DNA of 64,000 nt from Arachis hypogaea (Eukaryota; Streptophyta; Magnoliopsida; Fabales; Fabaceae). The stretch lies in the NCBI RefSeq assembly GCF_003086295.3, contig NC_092045.1, forward strand, positions 24,122,890 through 24,186,889, in the 5' to 3' direction. Of this stretch, positions 55,883-64,000 are shown one piece after another. Position 1 is the stretch's first letter; every line of letters starts with the position of its first letter. The notes below the pieces were generated by a model. It was not told the DNA's origin and searched no databases. It worked only from the letters and a program-made list of their open reading frames with translations. The translations under genes were made by a program, and so were the position numbers.

Positions 55883-56296
55883 GCGTTTTGACCTTTTGTT
55901 TCCGCTTTTGTGCTTTTTAGTTGTTTTCGGATAACAACTTTTTAGCTAGCGTTTTGACCTTTTGTTTCCGCTTTTGTGCTTTTTAGTTGTTTTCGGATAA
56001 CAACTTTTTAGCTAGCGTTTTGACCTTTTGTTTCCGCTTTTATGCTTTTTAGTTGTTTTCGGATAACAACTTTTTAGCTAGCGTTTTGACCTTTTGTTTC
56101 CGCTTTTGTGCTTTTTAGTTGTTTTCGGATAACAACTTTTTAGCTAGCGTTTTGACCTTTTGTTTCCGCTTTTGTGCTTTTTAGTTGTTTTCGGATAACA
56201 ACTTTTTAGCTAGCGTTTTGAAACTTCCTGTGATTTCGTTCTTTCGCTTGTACTTTTTAGTTGCTTTTGTAAAGCAACTTTTTAGTAAGCGTTTTT
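55883..56296 (+). repeat. 66-bp tandem repeat, five copies plus one diverged
   Basis: Units start at 55883, 55949, 56015, 56081 and 56147 and differ by at most single bases; a diverged sixth begins at 56213. Each unit holds AGTTGTT-TTCGGAT-AACAACT, a hairpin. In the sixth unit the primary sequence changes to AGTTGCTTT-TGT-AAAGCAACT, yet the stem is kept and is longer. The repeat lies between the convergent ends of pol and the antisense gene. Confidence 0.92.
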
Positions 56297-56762
56297 CGAA
56301 ATCTTGGTTCTCGCCGTTTTAAGGCTTCTTTCTTGGGTCCGAGTTTTTCTCGGACCTCGGGTGCTTGAGTACCTCGTTTTCGTTGGGTCTGACTTTGTCG
56401 TTGGTCGGTCCTTTTAAGTTATTTTTGTAATCTCTTTTTATTTGGCTTTTTGAGCCTTTTCAGAGTTACTTTATAACTTCTCACATTAATTTGAACCTCG
56501 TCGCTTTATCTTTGCCGACCTTGTGTGGCCTTTTGGCAAATGATTTTTCGCGTTTTGCCGAGCATAAATTAATGCGCCTTGGCGGGGTACTTTTCTAGGA
56601 TTTGTTTCATCATGAGGAAAAAATAGAAAATTTTGATTAGTATTAAAAGAGGGAATATTTACAGAATGTTTACCCTTGACTAGGTCGGGTGTCTTACTTA
56701 ACCGGGTGTCTCATTAAAAAACCCTTGTAGGGAAAAAGAGTACACCTTGGGTTAAGTTTTTT
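56297..56762 (-). other. 3' UTR of Tat gag-pol
   Basis: No ORF. It carries TCGGACCTCGG-type words that also occur in the LTR, and is AT-richer close to the pol stop codon. Confidence 0.5.
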
Positions 56763-59700
56763 CTAGCTGTAGTACCGTCTTAGATTACAGGCGTGCCAGG
56801 CCCTGGGCAGCTCATTGCCTTCTAGGTCGGATACTTTGTAATAGCCCGTCCCTAAGACTTCTGTTACCTTGTAGGGCCCTTTCCAATTCGCGGCTAGCTT
56901 TCCTTCTCCCGACTTTTGTGTTCCGATGTCATTTCGAATTAGAATCAGGTCGTGAATGGAGAAACTTCGCTTTATTACCTTTTGATTGTATCTGAGGGCC
57001 GTTCGCCGTTTTAAGGCTTCTTCTCGGATTCGGGCTCTTTCTCGGACCTCGGGGAGGAGGTCGAGTTCTTCCCTTTGTGCCTGTGGGTTGCCTCCTTCGT
57101 TGTAGAAGATGACTCTGGGCAACCCTTCATCTATTTCGATAGGAATCATTGCCTCCATCCCGTAAGCTAGTCGGAATGGGGATTCTCCCGTTGTAGAGTG
57201 TGGGGTTGTCCGATATGCCCATAGTACCTGGGGGAGTTCCTCGGCCCATGCCCCTTTGGCCTCCTGGAGTCTTCGTTTTAACCCGGCCAAGATGACTTTA
57301 TTTGCAGCTTCTGCTTGTCCATTGGCTTGTGGGTGTTCGACTGATGTGAATTGCTGTTTGATTTTTAGTTCGGCCACCAAGTTCTGAAAACTTGTGTCCG
57401 TGAACTGTGTTCCATTGTCTGTTGTGATGGAGTAGGGGACTCCGAACCTTGTGACAATGTTTTTGTATAGGAATTTGCGGCTTTTCTGAGCCGTAATGGT
57501 GGCTAAGGGCTCAGCTTCGATCCACTTTGTAAAGTAGTCGACCCCTACTATGAGGTATTTGACTTGCCCCGGTCCTTGTGGGAACGGGCCAAGTAGGTCA
57601 AGTCCCCATTTTGCGAAGGGCCATGGTGCGGTGATGCTGATAAGGTCTTCTGGTGGTGCCTTGTGGAAATTGGCGTGTTTTTGGCAGGGGGGGCATATTT
57701 TCACGAATTCCGTTGCGTCTTTCTGCAAGGTCGGCCAGTAGAAGTCGGCTCGGACTACCTTTTTAGATAATGCCCGAGCTCCGAGATGGTTCCCACACAT
57801 GCCTCCGTGGACTTCTTCGAGGACGTTCTTTGTTTCTGAGGTCGGGACGCACCGAAGGAGGGGATTTGTGAATCCTCTTCTGTATAATACGCCGTGAATT
57901 AGTGTATAATTTTGGGCATCTTTCGTGAGCCTTTTAGCTTCCTTTCTTTCGGCGGGAAGAGTTCCCGACTTCAGGTAGCTGAGTATGGGGGTCATCCATC
58001 CTTGCTGTTGGTTGGATATATTCAGCGTTTCTTCCTCTCTTAGCACGGAGGGGGATTGTAAAGTTTCCTGGAGGAGACTTCTGTTGTTGCCTCCGGGCTT
58101 GGTGCTGGCGAGCTTTGAGAGGGCGTCTGCCCGGGCGTTTTGTTCCCGAGGTATATGCTGGATTTGTATTTCTGAAAAGTGGCGTAATTGTTCCTGTGTT
58201 TGATCCAGGTATTTTTTCATAGTTGGGTCTTTGGCCTGGTAGCTTCCATTTACTTGAGATGTGACGACCTGGGAGTCGCTGAAGATCGTGATTCTCTGGG
58301 CTCCGACCTCTTCGGCTAGCTTTAGACCTGCTAGTAGGGCCTCGTATTCGGCTTGGTTGTTCGAGGCCTGGAACTCGAATTTTAGGGATAGTTCTATCCG
58401 TGTTCCTTGGTCGCTTTCGAGTATAACCCCGGCTCCGCTTCCTGTTTTGTTTGAGGACCCGTCGACATACAGATTCCATGAGAGTGGGGTTCCAGGGGTC
58501 TCAGTATATTCTGCGATGAAGTCGGCTAGGTACTGAGATTTTATGGCAGTCCGGGCTTCATAGTGGAGGTCGAACTCGGACAGTTCCACCGCCCATTGTA
58601 GTATTCGTCCTGCCAGGTCTGTTTTTTGCAGGATGTGTCTCATGGGTTGGTTTGTCCGGACTTTGATGGTGTGGGCTTGAAAGTAGGGACGGAGCCTTCG
58701 AGCTGTGAATATTAGGGCGTAGGCGAATTTTTCTATTTTCTGATAGTTTAATTCGGCCCCTTGCAGTGCCTTGCTCACAAAGTATACGGGGTGTTGTCCT
58801 TGGTCATTTTCCCGTATTAATGCTGAAGTGACTGCCCGATGTCCGACCGAGAGGTATAATACGAGCTCTTCCCCTTTTAAAGGTCGGGTTAGGATTGGTG
58901 GCTGCCCGAGGAATTCCTTGAATTCTTGAAAGGCTTTTTCGCACTCCGGGGTCCATGAGAAGGATTTCCCTTTCTTTAGGAGTGAGTAGAGAGGTAGTGA
59001 TTTTATCGCTGATCCTGCCAAAAATCTTGATGGGGCGGCCAGCCTTCCATTCAGCTGTTGTACTTCTTTGACACAGGTCGGGCTTTTCATATTGAGTATC
59101 GCTTGGCATTTGTCCGGGTTTGCTTCGATGCCCCTTTGAGTCAACATGAAGCCTAAGAATTTTCCGGCTTCTGCGGCGAAGGTGCACTTTGTCGGGTTGA
59201 GTCTCATGTTGTGTTTTCTGAGGGTGCCGAAGACACTGGTGAGGTCGGTCAGCAAGTTTCCGTCTTCTTGTGTCTTTACCAGCATGTCGTCGACGTACAC
59301 CTCTAGTTGTAGTCCGATGTGCTCTGAGAACACTTTGTTCATTAGCCTCTGGTAGGTTGCCCCTGCATTCTTCAGCCCGAAGGGCATTACTACGTAGCAG
59401 TAGTTTGCCCTTGGGGTTATGAACGAGGTCTTTTCTTGGTCGGGTCCGTACATCGGGATTTGATTGTATCCCGAGTATGCGTCCATGAAGGAGAGATATC
59501 TATAGCCTGAGGCTGCGTCTACTAAGGCGTCGATGTTTGGTAGTGGATATGGGTCCTTGGGGCAGGCTTTGTTGAGATCCGTGTAATCGACGCACATCCT
59601 CCATTTTCCGTTGGGCTTTTTTACCAGGACCACGTTTGCGAGCCATAGGGGGTATTTTACTTCCCGAATGAACCCTGCATCTAGTAATGCTTGTACTTGT

Positions 59701-61946
59701 TCTTCTATTGCTTGCATGCGCTCGGGCCCGAGTTTCCGGCGTCTTTGTTGGACAGGTCTGGACCCCGGGTATACTGATAGCTTATGGCACATCAGGTCGG
59801 GGCTTATGCCTGGCATGTCGGAGGCTTTCCAGGCGAAGAGGTCGGAATTCTCTTTTAAGAGGGTTATGAGTTCCTCCTTTAGGCCTGCTTTGAGGTTTGC
59901 TCCTACGTTTGTTATTTTTTCAGGTGTGTTCCTGATTTGGATTTTTTCGGTTTCTCCCTCTGGTTGTGGCCGGAGGTCTTCTCGGGTTTGAACTCGTCCG
60001 AGTTCTATTGTATTGACCTCTTTCCCTTTTAGGCTCAGGCTTTCGTTGTAGCATCGCCGTGCTAGTTTTTGGTTGCCTTTTAGGGTAGCGATTCCCTTTG
60101 TGGTAGGGAACTTCATACAGAGGTGTGGGGTTGAGACTATAGCTGCTAGTCTGTTTAGGGTTGGTCGCCCAATGAGGGCATTGTATGCTGAAGTGACGTC
60201 GACTATAATGTAGTCGATGCTTAATGTTCTAGATTGTTCGCCTCTTCCAAAGGTAGTATGTAGCGAGATGTATCCTAAGGGATGGATCGGGGTGTCCCCT
60301 AGTCCAAATAAGTCGGTGGGATAGGCCTTTAGCTCTTTTTCTTCAAGTCCGAGTTTGTCGAAGGCTGTTTTGAACAGGATATCTGCTGAGCTTCCCTGGT
60401 CAACCAGGGTTCGATGTAGGTTGGCGTTTGCTAGGATGATGGTGATTACCATTGGATCGTCGTGCCCGGGTATTACCCCTTGAGCATCTTCTCGGGTAAA
60501 CGAGATAGTAGGTAATTCGGGCAGGGGGCTGTCTTCTCGGACATGATAGACGTCTTTGAGGTGTCTTTTTCGCGAGGATCTGGATGTTCCTCCGCCTGCA
60601 AAACCTCCATTTATCATGTGAACGTGCCTTTCAGGGGTTCGCGGGGTTTGCTCAGCCCGATCTTCGTTATCTCCCCTCCTTCTCTTTTTTGTCTCTTCTC
60701 CCTTCTCTGCTATGTATCTGTCGAGTTTTCCTTCTCTGGCTAGCTTTTCTATAACATTTTTTAGGTCGTGGCAGTCGTTAGTAGAATGACCGTAGAGCTT
60801 GTGGTATTCACAGTATTCGGATCGATCTCTCCCTGCTCTCTTGTGTTTTAGAGGTCGGGGCGGTGGGATTTTTTCGGTGTGGCATACTTCTCTGTAGACG
60901 TCTACCAGGGAAACTCGGAGGGGAGTGTAGCTATGATACTTCCGTGGCTTGTCCGAGTTGGATTCTTCTTTCTTCTTCTGTTCCCGATCTCGATCTCGGA
61001 ACGGGTAGGTTGATTCCTTCCTAGAAGAGTCTCTTAGCTGGGAGGTTTCCTCCATGTTGATATATTTTTCTGCCCGTTCCTGCACCTCGTATAGGGAGGT
61101 CGGGTATCGTTTGGATAGGGATTGGCTAAACGGTCCCTCTTTTAGGCCGTTTGCTAGTCCCATGATGGCTGCTTCAGTGGGCAAGTGTTGTATGTCCAGG
61201 CAGGCTTTGTTGAATCGCTCCATGTACTCTCGGAGAGTTTCTTGGTTACCTTGTTTGATCCCGAGTAGACTGGGGGCATGTTTTGCCTTGTCCTTTTGAA
61301 TGGAGAATCTTGTTAGGAATTTTTTGGTTAGGTCTTCGAAGCTGGTGATTGATCTAGGTGGCAGGTTGTCGAACCACTTCATGGCTGATTTGGTGAGAGT
61401 GGTGGGGAAGGCTTTGCACCGAATCGCGTCGGAGGCGTCGACTAGGTACATTCTGCTTCTGAAGTTGCTGAGGTGGTGACTTGGGTCGGTGGTGCCGTCG
61501 TAGAGATCCATATCGGGTGGTTTAAAGTTTCGCGGTACCTTCTCCTTCATGATCTCTTGCGTGAAGGGATCATGGTTGCCTTCGGGGGTGGGGCCGCGGT
61601 CTGACCGATCTTTCAGGTTGGCCTCTATTTTCCGCAGTTTTTCTTCTAATTCTCTGTGCTTGCGAGCTTCCCTTCTCAGATCTTGTTCAGTTTCTTTTTG
61701 CTTCTTTATGTCCTCTTCGAGTTGTTTTAGTCGGTTTTGTTGTGCCCGGACTGCTTCTAGAATTTCCGAGCTCTTTTCTTTTTCGGGATTTCGTGGATCT
61801 TTGTTTGGGAGTGACGTCTTTGGGCGATTCTGTTTGTTTCCTCCTGGAGTGCGTGGTGATAGAGGGCTGTCCGGTCGTTCTCCGGTGTCAACTTCCTCCT
61901 CTTGTTCTGATGCCGCGCGGTCATTGTTGGAGGGGTCGTCCGCCAT
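56763..61946 (-). CDS. Tat-type Gag-Pol polyprotein, 1727 residues, uninterrupted
   Basis: Gag with coiled coil (about 60-115) and Retrotrans_gag (about 178-290); zinc knuckle variant CEYHKLYGHSTNDC (379-392). Protease DQGSSADIL with D515-Q-G in place of the usual DTG/DSG. RT with MDAYSGYNQ (821-829) and YVDD (884-887). First RNase H, whose expected first aspartate is replaced (LYLSVGHRAV, about 1030). Second, archaeal-type RNase H with D1162, E1200, D1224, D1274. Integrase zinc site H1380/H1387/C1418/C1421 and triad D1450, D1510, E1546 (35 residues between the last two). The ATG lies 40 bases inside the 5' LTR, just past the primer site. The dual RNase H and absence of a chromodomain define the Tat group. 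Confidence 0.97.
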   Translation of the reverse strand: MADDPSNNDRAASEQEEEVDTGERPDSPLSPRTPGGNKQNRPKTSLPNKDPRNPEKEKSSEILEAVRAQQNRLKQLEEDIKKQKETEQDLRREARKHRELEEKLRKIEANLKDRSDRGPTPEGNHDPFTQEIMKEKVPRNFKPPDMDLYDGTTDPSHHLSNFRSRMYLVDASDAIRCKAFPTTLTKSAMKWFDNLPPRSITSFEDLTKKFLTRFSIQKDKAKHAPSLLGIKQGNQETLREYMERFNKACLDIQHLPTEAAIMGLANGLKEGPFSQSLSKRYPTSLYEVQERAEKYINMEETSQLRDSSRKESTYPFRDRDREQKKKEESNSDKPRKYHSYTPLRVSLVDVYREVCHTEKIPPPRPLKHKRAGRDRSEYCEYHKLYGHSTNDCHDLKNVIEKLAREGKLDRYIAEKGEETKKRRRGDNEDRAEQTPRTPERHVHMINGGFAGGGTSRSSRKRHLKDVYHVREDSPLPELPTISFTREDAQGVIPGHDDPMVITIILANANLHRTLVDQGSSADILFKTAFDKLGLEEKELKAYPTDLFGLGDTPIHPLGYISLHTTFGRGEQSRTLSIDYIIVDVTSAYNALIGRPTLNRLAAIVSTPHLCMKFPTTKGIATLKGNQKLARRCYNESLSLKGKEVNTIELGRVQTREDLRPQPEGETEKIQIRNTPEKITNVGANLKAGLKEELITLLKENSDLFAWKASDMPGISPDLMCHKLSVYPGSRPVQQRRRKLGPERMQAIEEQVQALLDAGFIREVKYPLWLANVVLVKKPNGKWRMCVDYTDLNKACPKDPYPLPNIDALVDAASGYRYLSFMDAYSGYNQIPMYGPDQEKTSFITPRANYCYVVMPFGLKNAGATYQRLMNKVFSEHIGLQLEVYVDDMLVKTQEDGNLLTDLTSVFGTLRKHNMRLNPTKCTFAAEAGKFLGFMLTQRGIEANPDKCQAILNMKSPTCVKEVQQLNGRLAAPSRFLAGSAIKSLPLYSLLKKGKSFSWTPECEKAFQEFKEFLGQPPILTRPLKGEELVLYLSVGHRAVTSALIRENDQGQHPVYFVSKALQGAELNYQKIEKFAYALIFTARRLRPYFQAHTIKVRTNQPMRHILQKTDLAGRILQWAVELSEFDLHYEARTAIKSQYLADFIAEYTETPGTPLSWNLYVDGSSNKTGSGAGVILESDQGTRIELSLKFEFQASNNQAEYEALLAGLKLAEEVGAQRITIFSDSQVVTSQVNGSYQAKDPTMKKYLDQTQEQLRHFSEIQIQHIPREQNARADALSKLASTKPGGNNRSLLQETLQSPSVLREEETLNISNQQQGWMTPILSYLKSGTLPAERKEAKRLTKDAQNYTLIHGVLYRRGFTNPLLRCVPTSETKNVLEEVHGGMCGNHLGARALSKKVVRADFYWPTLQKDATEFVKICPPCQKHANFHKAPPEDLISITAPWPFAKWGLDLLGPFPQGPGQVKYLIVGVDYFTKWIEAEPLATITAQKSRKFLYKNIVTRFGVPYSITTDNGTQFTDTSFQNLVAELKIKQQFTSVEHPQANGQAEAANKVILAGLKRRLQEAKGAWAEELPQVLWAYRTTPHSTTGESPFRLAYGMEAMIPIEIDEGLPRVIFYNEGGNPQAQREELDLLPEVRERARIREEALKRRTALRYNQKVIKRSFSIHDLILIRNDIGTQKSGEGKLAANWKGPYKVTEVLGTGYYKVSDLEGNELPRAWHACNLRRYYS

Positions 61947-61967
61947 GGTAGAGGGATGACTTCCAAG

Positions 61968-61985
61968 TCCCCGGCAACGGCGCCA
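61968..61985 (-). promoter_or_regulatory. tRNA-Asp primer binding site of the Tat element
   Basis: The minus strand reads TGGCGCCGTTGCCGGGGA one base after the LTR, a perfect 18-base complement to the tRNA-Asp 3' end. The Athila elements here use the same site but with a six-base spacer. Confidence 0.95.
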
Positions 61986-61986
61986 A

Positions 61987-62438
61987 TGTTCCGGGGGTTA
62001 CCTGAAACGTGTAGCTCGGTCGTCTCTGGAGAGGTCCGAGATAGGGGTCAGGGACCCGAGCTTGATATGTGGAGAGGTTGGTGGTTGTACCTGCAATGAC
62101 ACTCCGATGCTTAAGTTAGCATGGGTTCAAGCAGATATTGAGTAGAATTAGAGTATGAGTTATACCTGGGTGCTCCAGTGTATTTATAGTAGTTGGCTGT
62201 GATCTTCCCTGGATAAGATATTCTTTATCTTATCTTATCTTTTGGGAGTTTTATCCCTATCTTTGTGGAACCGCCTTTCTCTAGGCCTTTTCGGCCTTTT
62301 AGTTTTTGGGCTGCGTTCCTTTTGATGGGCCTTTTTAGCTTTGTTGTCCGAGGTCCGACCTCAGGTGTGGGCCTTGGGACGAGGTCGGACCTTTCATGGA
62401 TTTTGCCGATTTGGAGGAGCTCGGTCAGGGTATGAACA
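61987..62438 (-). mobile_element. 5' LTR of the Tat element
   Basis: No difference from 52799-53250 was seen on reading. It is followed by the target duplication ATGAC at 62439-62443. Confidence 0.95.
62181..62188 (-). promoter_or_regulatory. TATA box of the Tat LTR
   Basis: The minus strand reads CTACTATAAATACACTGG; TATAAATA lies about 200 bases before the LTR end, a sensible place for the U3/R border. Confidence 0.6.
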
Positions 62439-62443
62439 ATGAC

Positions 62444-63085
62444 AAAATTGATAATTTGGGATGAAGATCCTATGGTAAATAGGTTCTACAACGAAGATCT
62501 TGACAAAACCATGCATGACATATTGAGATTTAATAACACAGATAGCTCGAAATAGCTGTTTGGAGGTAAGATAGGTATTTTGGGGGGGTGATTTTTATCA
62601 AATACTTCCGGTGATTCTGAAAGGGACTAGACTATAAACTTATCGTACATTTAGGATAGCTACAAGCTTTTGACACTTTCAACAAACATGCGCTTAAAAT
62701 CAAGTTAGTCCAGCATAGGGTCATCTGAGTATAAGAAATTTGCTGATTGGGTAGTGAGTATAGGTGATGGCAGCCATGGGTCAGTAGTGAAAAGGTTGTA
62801 ATTCCTGATGACATATTGGTTACCGATTGGGAAGACACAATCGAAGTGATGTATAAGATAACTTATCCCTAAATCCTTTTGGGAAAAAATACTGACCAAT
62901 AGATTGAAGATTAAGCTATCATTGCACTAACACTACAGTTAGTTGATGAAATCAACAACCACATGATAAGTTTAAACCCAGTTGAAGTGCAAACATATTT
63001 TAGCTCTGATAAGCCATGCTCCACAGAGTCTAACAATGATTTATCGGCTTCAATACACACTCCTGAATTCCTAAATACATTCATA
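62444..63085 (+). pseudogene. Helitron helicase (PIF1-like) fragment, heavily decayed
   Basis: Pieces in changing frames resemble plant Helitron helicases: an IWDE-like Walker B region (62451-62475), LLTLSTNMRLK (about 62665-62700), FADWVVSIGDGSHG (62738-62780), then VDEINNHMISLNP...TYFSSDK (62944-63015) and HTPEFLN (63058-63080). Stops and shifts are frequent, so it is non-coding today. The Rep part and Helitron ends are not in the window. Confidence 0.6.
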
Positions 63086-63597
63086 TGCTTAGGTTTCCCT
63101 ATGCTTAGGTTTCCCTATCCTTGCTGCGTTGTACGCTGAGCTGGCCTTCTTCATGGGATGTGGCACACCAGCTTTCCCATGTGGCACCCTATGCTTTGCT
63201 TCTTCATGGGCGTGACATGCCCTGGTCTAGGCGTTACACGCCTTGATTGGTTTTGGCTCCAGGGCATGGCACGCCCTCCCAAGCATTGCATGCCCCTGCT
63301 TGCCCCTCCAGGGCATGGCATGCCCATGCCTCTACTCTCTTACATGGCATTGCATGGCTTGGATCCTCATGTGCTTGGCTCTTGGTTTTGCATGCAATGC
63401 TTGCCCTTTGATCATCCTATCTTTGCTACTTGATTTTCATTTCTTTAATCCTATATTTCCTTAAAAATACTTTGAAAACACTTAGTAGAAAATGATATTA
63501 AAAAGCAATGAGATTAGGAGAAGATTATGTAATTAAACCTACGAAAATAAGAGGAAAATATAAGAAAAACATAATATAAACTACTGAAGATGTGAAC
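63086..63597. repeat. Region with GGCATGGC/GGCGTnACACGCC palindromes
   Basis: Palindromic words GGGCGTGACATGCCC (63208), AGGCGTTACACGCCT (63229), AGGGCATGGCACGCCCT (63261), GCATTGCATGCCCC (63283) and AGGGCATGGCATGCCC (63310) have steps near 21 or 31 bp. The 91-codon frame at 63158 is a by-product. AT-rich DNA follows to 63597. It probably belongs to an LTR or its flank; the parent element is unknown. Confidence 0.45.
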
Positions 63598-64000
63598 TGG
63601 TGCACGAAATTGTGATCTCAATGGTGCCAACAACTTGGTATGCACAATTGTAATCTCAACTCTTTTTCACAACTTCGCACAATTAACCAGCAAGTGCACT
63701 AGGTCGTCCAAGTAAAATACCTTACGTGAGTAAGGGTCGATCCCACGGAGATTGTCGGCTTGAAGCAAGCTATGGTCATCTTGCAAATCTCAGTCAGGCG
63801 GATTCAAATGGTTATAGAGTTTTGATAATTAAAATATAAATAAACATAAAATAAAGATAGAGATACTTATGTAATTCATTGGTGGGAATTTCAGATAAGC
63901 GTATGGAGATGTGTTATTCCTTCTGAATCTCTGCTTTCCTATTGCCCTTCATCCAGTCCTTCATACTCCTTTCCATGGCAAGCTGTATGTTGGGTGTCAC
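63598..64000 (-). mobile_element. Minus-oriented Athila-type LTR, 3' end, runs out of the window
   Basis: The reverse complement ends TTTCGTGCACCA like the A2-type LTRs and contains the U5 block (ACTTGGACGACCTAGTGCACTTGCTGG) and the GCTTGCCATGGAAAGGAG block. No primer site lies on the left, so this is a 3' or solo LTR whose element lies to the right. Its last 60 bases contain a second, older LTR end plus primer-like text (see findings). Confidence 0.8.

Larger units (their letters stand above)
52799..62438 (-). mobile_element. Complete young Tat-type Ty3/gypsy retrotransposon (9640 bp)
   Basis: LTRs of 452 bp at both ends begin TGTTC and end GAACA and appear identical by eye. The target duplication ATGAC is at 52794-52798 and 62439-62443. 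Minus-strand order is 5' LTR (61987-62438), primer site, gag-pol (61946-56763), 3' region with a 66-bp tandem repeat and an antisense gene, then 3' LTR (52799-53250). All parts needed for movement are present, which makes this the best candidate for an autonomous, recently active element in the window. Confidence 0.95.

Noticed and set aside
57550..61959. Plus-strand ORFs up to 136 codons opposite the Tat gag-pol
   Set aside because: Shadows of the 1727-codon minus-strand frame without domain content.

Overview
This is nuclear plant DNA that consists mostly of nested LTR retrotransposons. The Athila-type elements, the GGCGTTnAACGCC palindrome families and the tRNA-Asp primer sites suggest a legume, most likely peanut (Arachis). 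That identification is inference, not a database result. Only one ordinary host gene is convincing: a three-exon KxDL-motif gene on the minus strand (19872-22778).

Layout. 1-4923 is the 3' part of an Athila-type Ty3/gypsy element (called A1a here): integrase, long 3' non-coding region and 1614-bp LTR. 4924-5327 is unassigned flank. 5328-12568 is an older, decayed Athila relative (A2) with RT-RNase H-integrase, a 3' ORF of the plant-transposon-protein type and a 1528-bp LTR. 12569-29456 is the least repeat-dense part: a deleted Mutator-like transposase pseudogene (16327-17832), a 170-bp MITE with target duplication (19569-19738), the KxDL gene, AT-rich DNA with microsatellites, and a long non-coding block that resembles a solo LTR. 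29457-33848 is a degenerate Athila-like element (D) with LTR, decayed tRNA-Asp primer site and a Y/P/Q-rich gag-like ORF, but no pol.

34352-52529 is bounded by A2-like LTRs with the target duplication TGAAC. Its interior is assembled around two N gaps of exactly 500 and 1000 bases. It contains a near-identical copy of A1a, then LTR-primer site-gag-pol-LTR of the same family (A1b), then the same flank that follows A1a at 4924. From about 43.5 kb to the second gap the sequence is rich in one-base indels and looks like unpolished long-read gap filling, so the pol breaks there may not be biological.

52799-62438 is a complete young Tat-type Ty3/gypsy element on the minus strand. Its two 452-bp LTRs look identical, the target duplication is ATGAC, the tRNA-Asp primer site is perfect and one 1727-codon gag-pol ORF is uninterrupted. 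An antisense, apparently spliced gene lies between pol and the 3' LTR. It abuts a Helitron-helicase pseudogene (62444-63085). The window ends in a minus-oriented Athila-type LTR (63598-64000) that carries a fossil primer site inside its end.

The most unusual structure is a set of palindromes, TGGCGTTnAACGCCA, repeated at a period of 31 bp (about three helical turns). They occur in three compartments of the Athila elements: the LTR, the region after pol, and the gag coding sequence, where 31 bp is out of step with codons. The same elements share a covarying hairpin just after pol and a hairpin-plus-primer module that brackets the 3' ORF.
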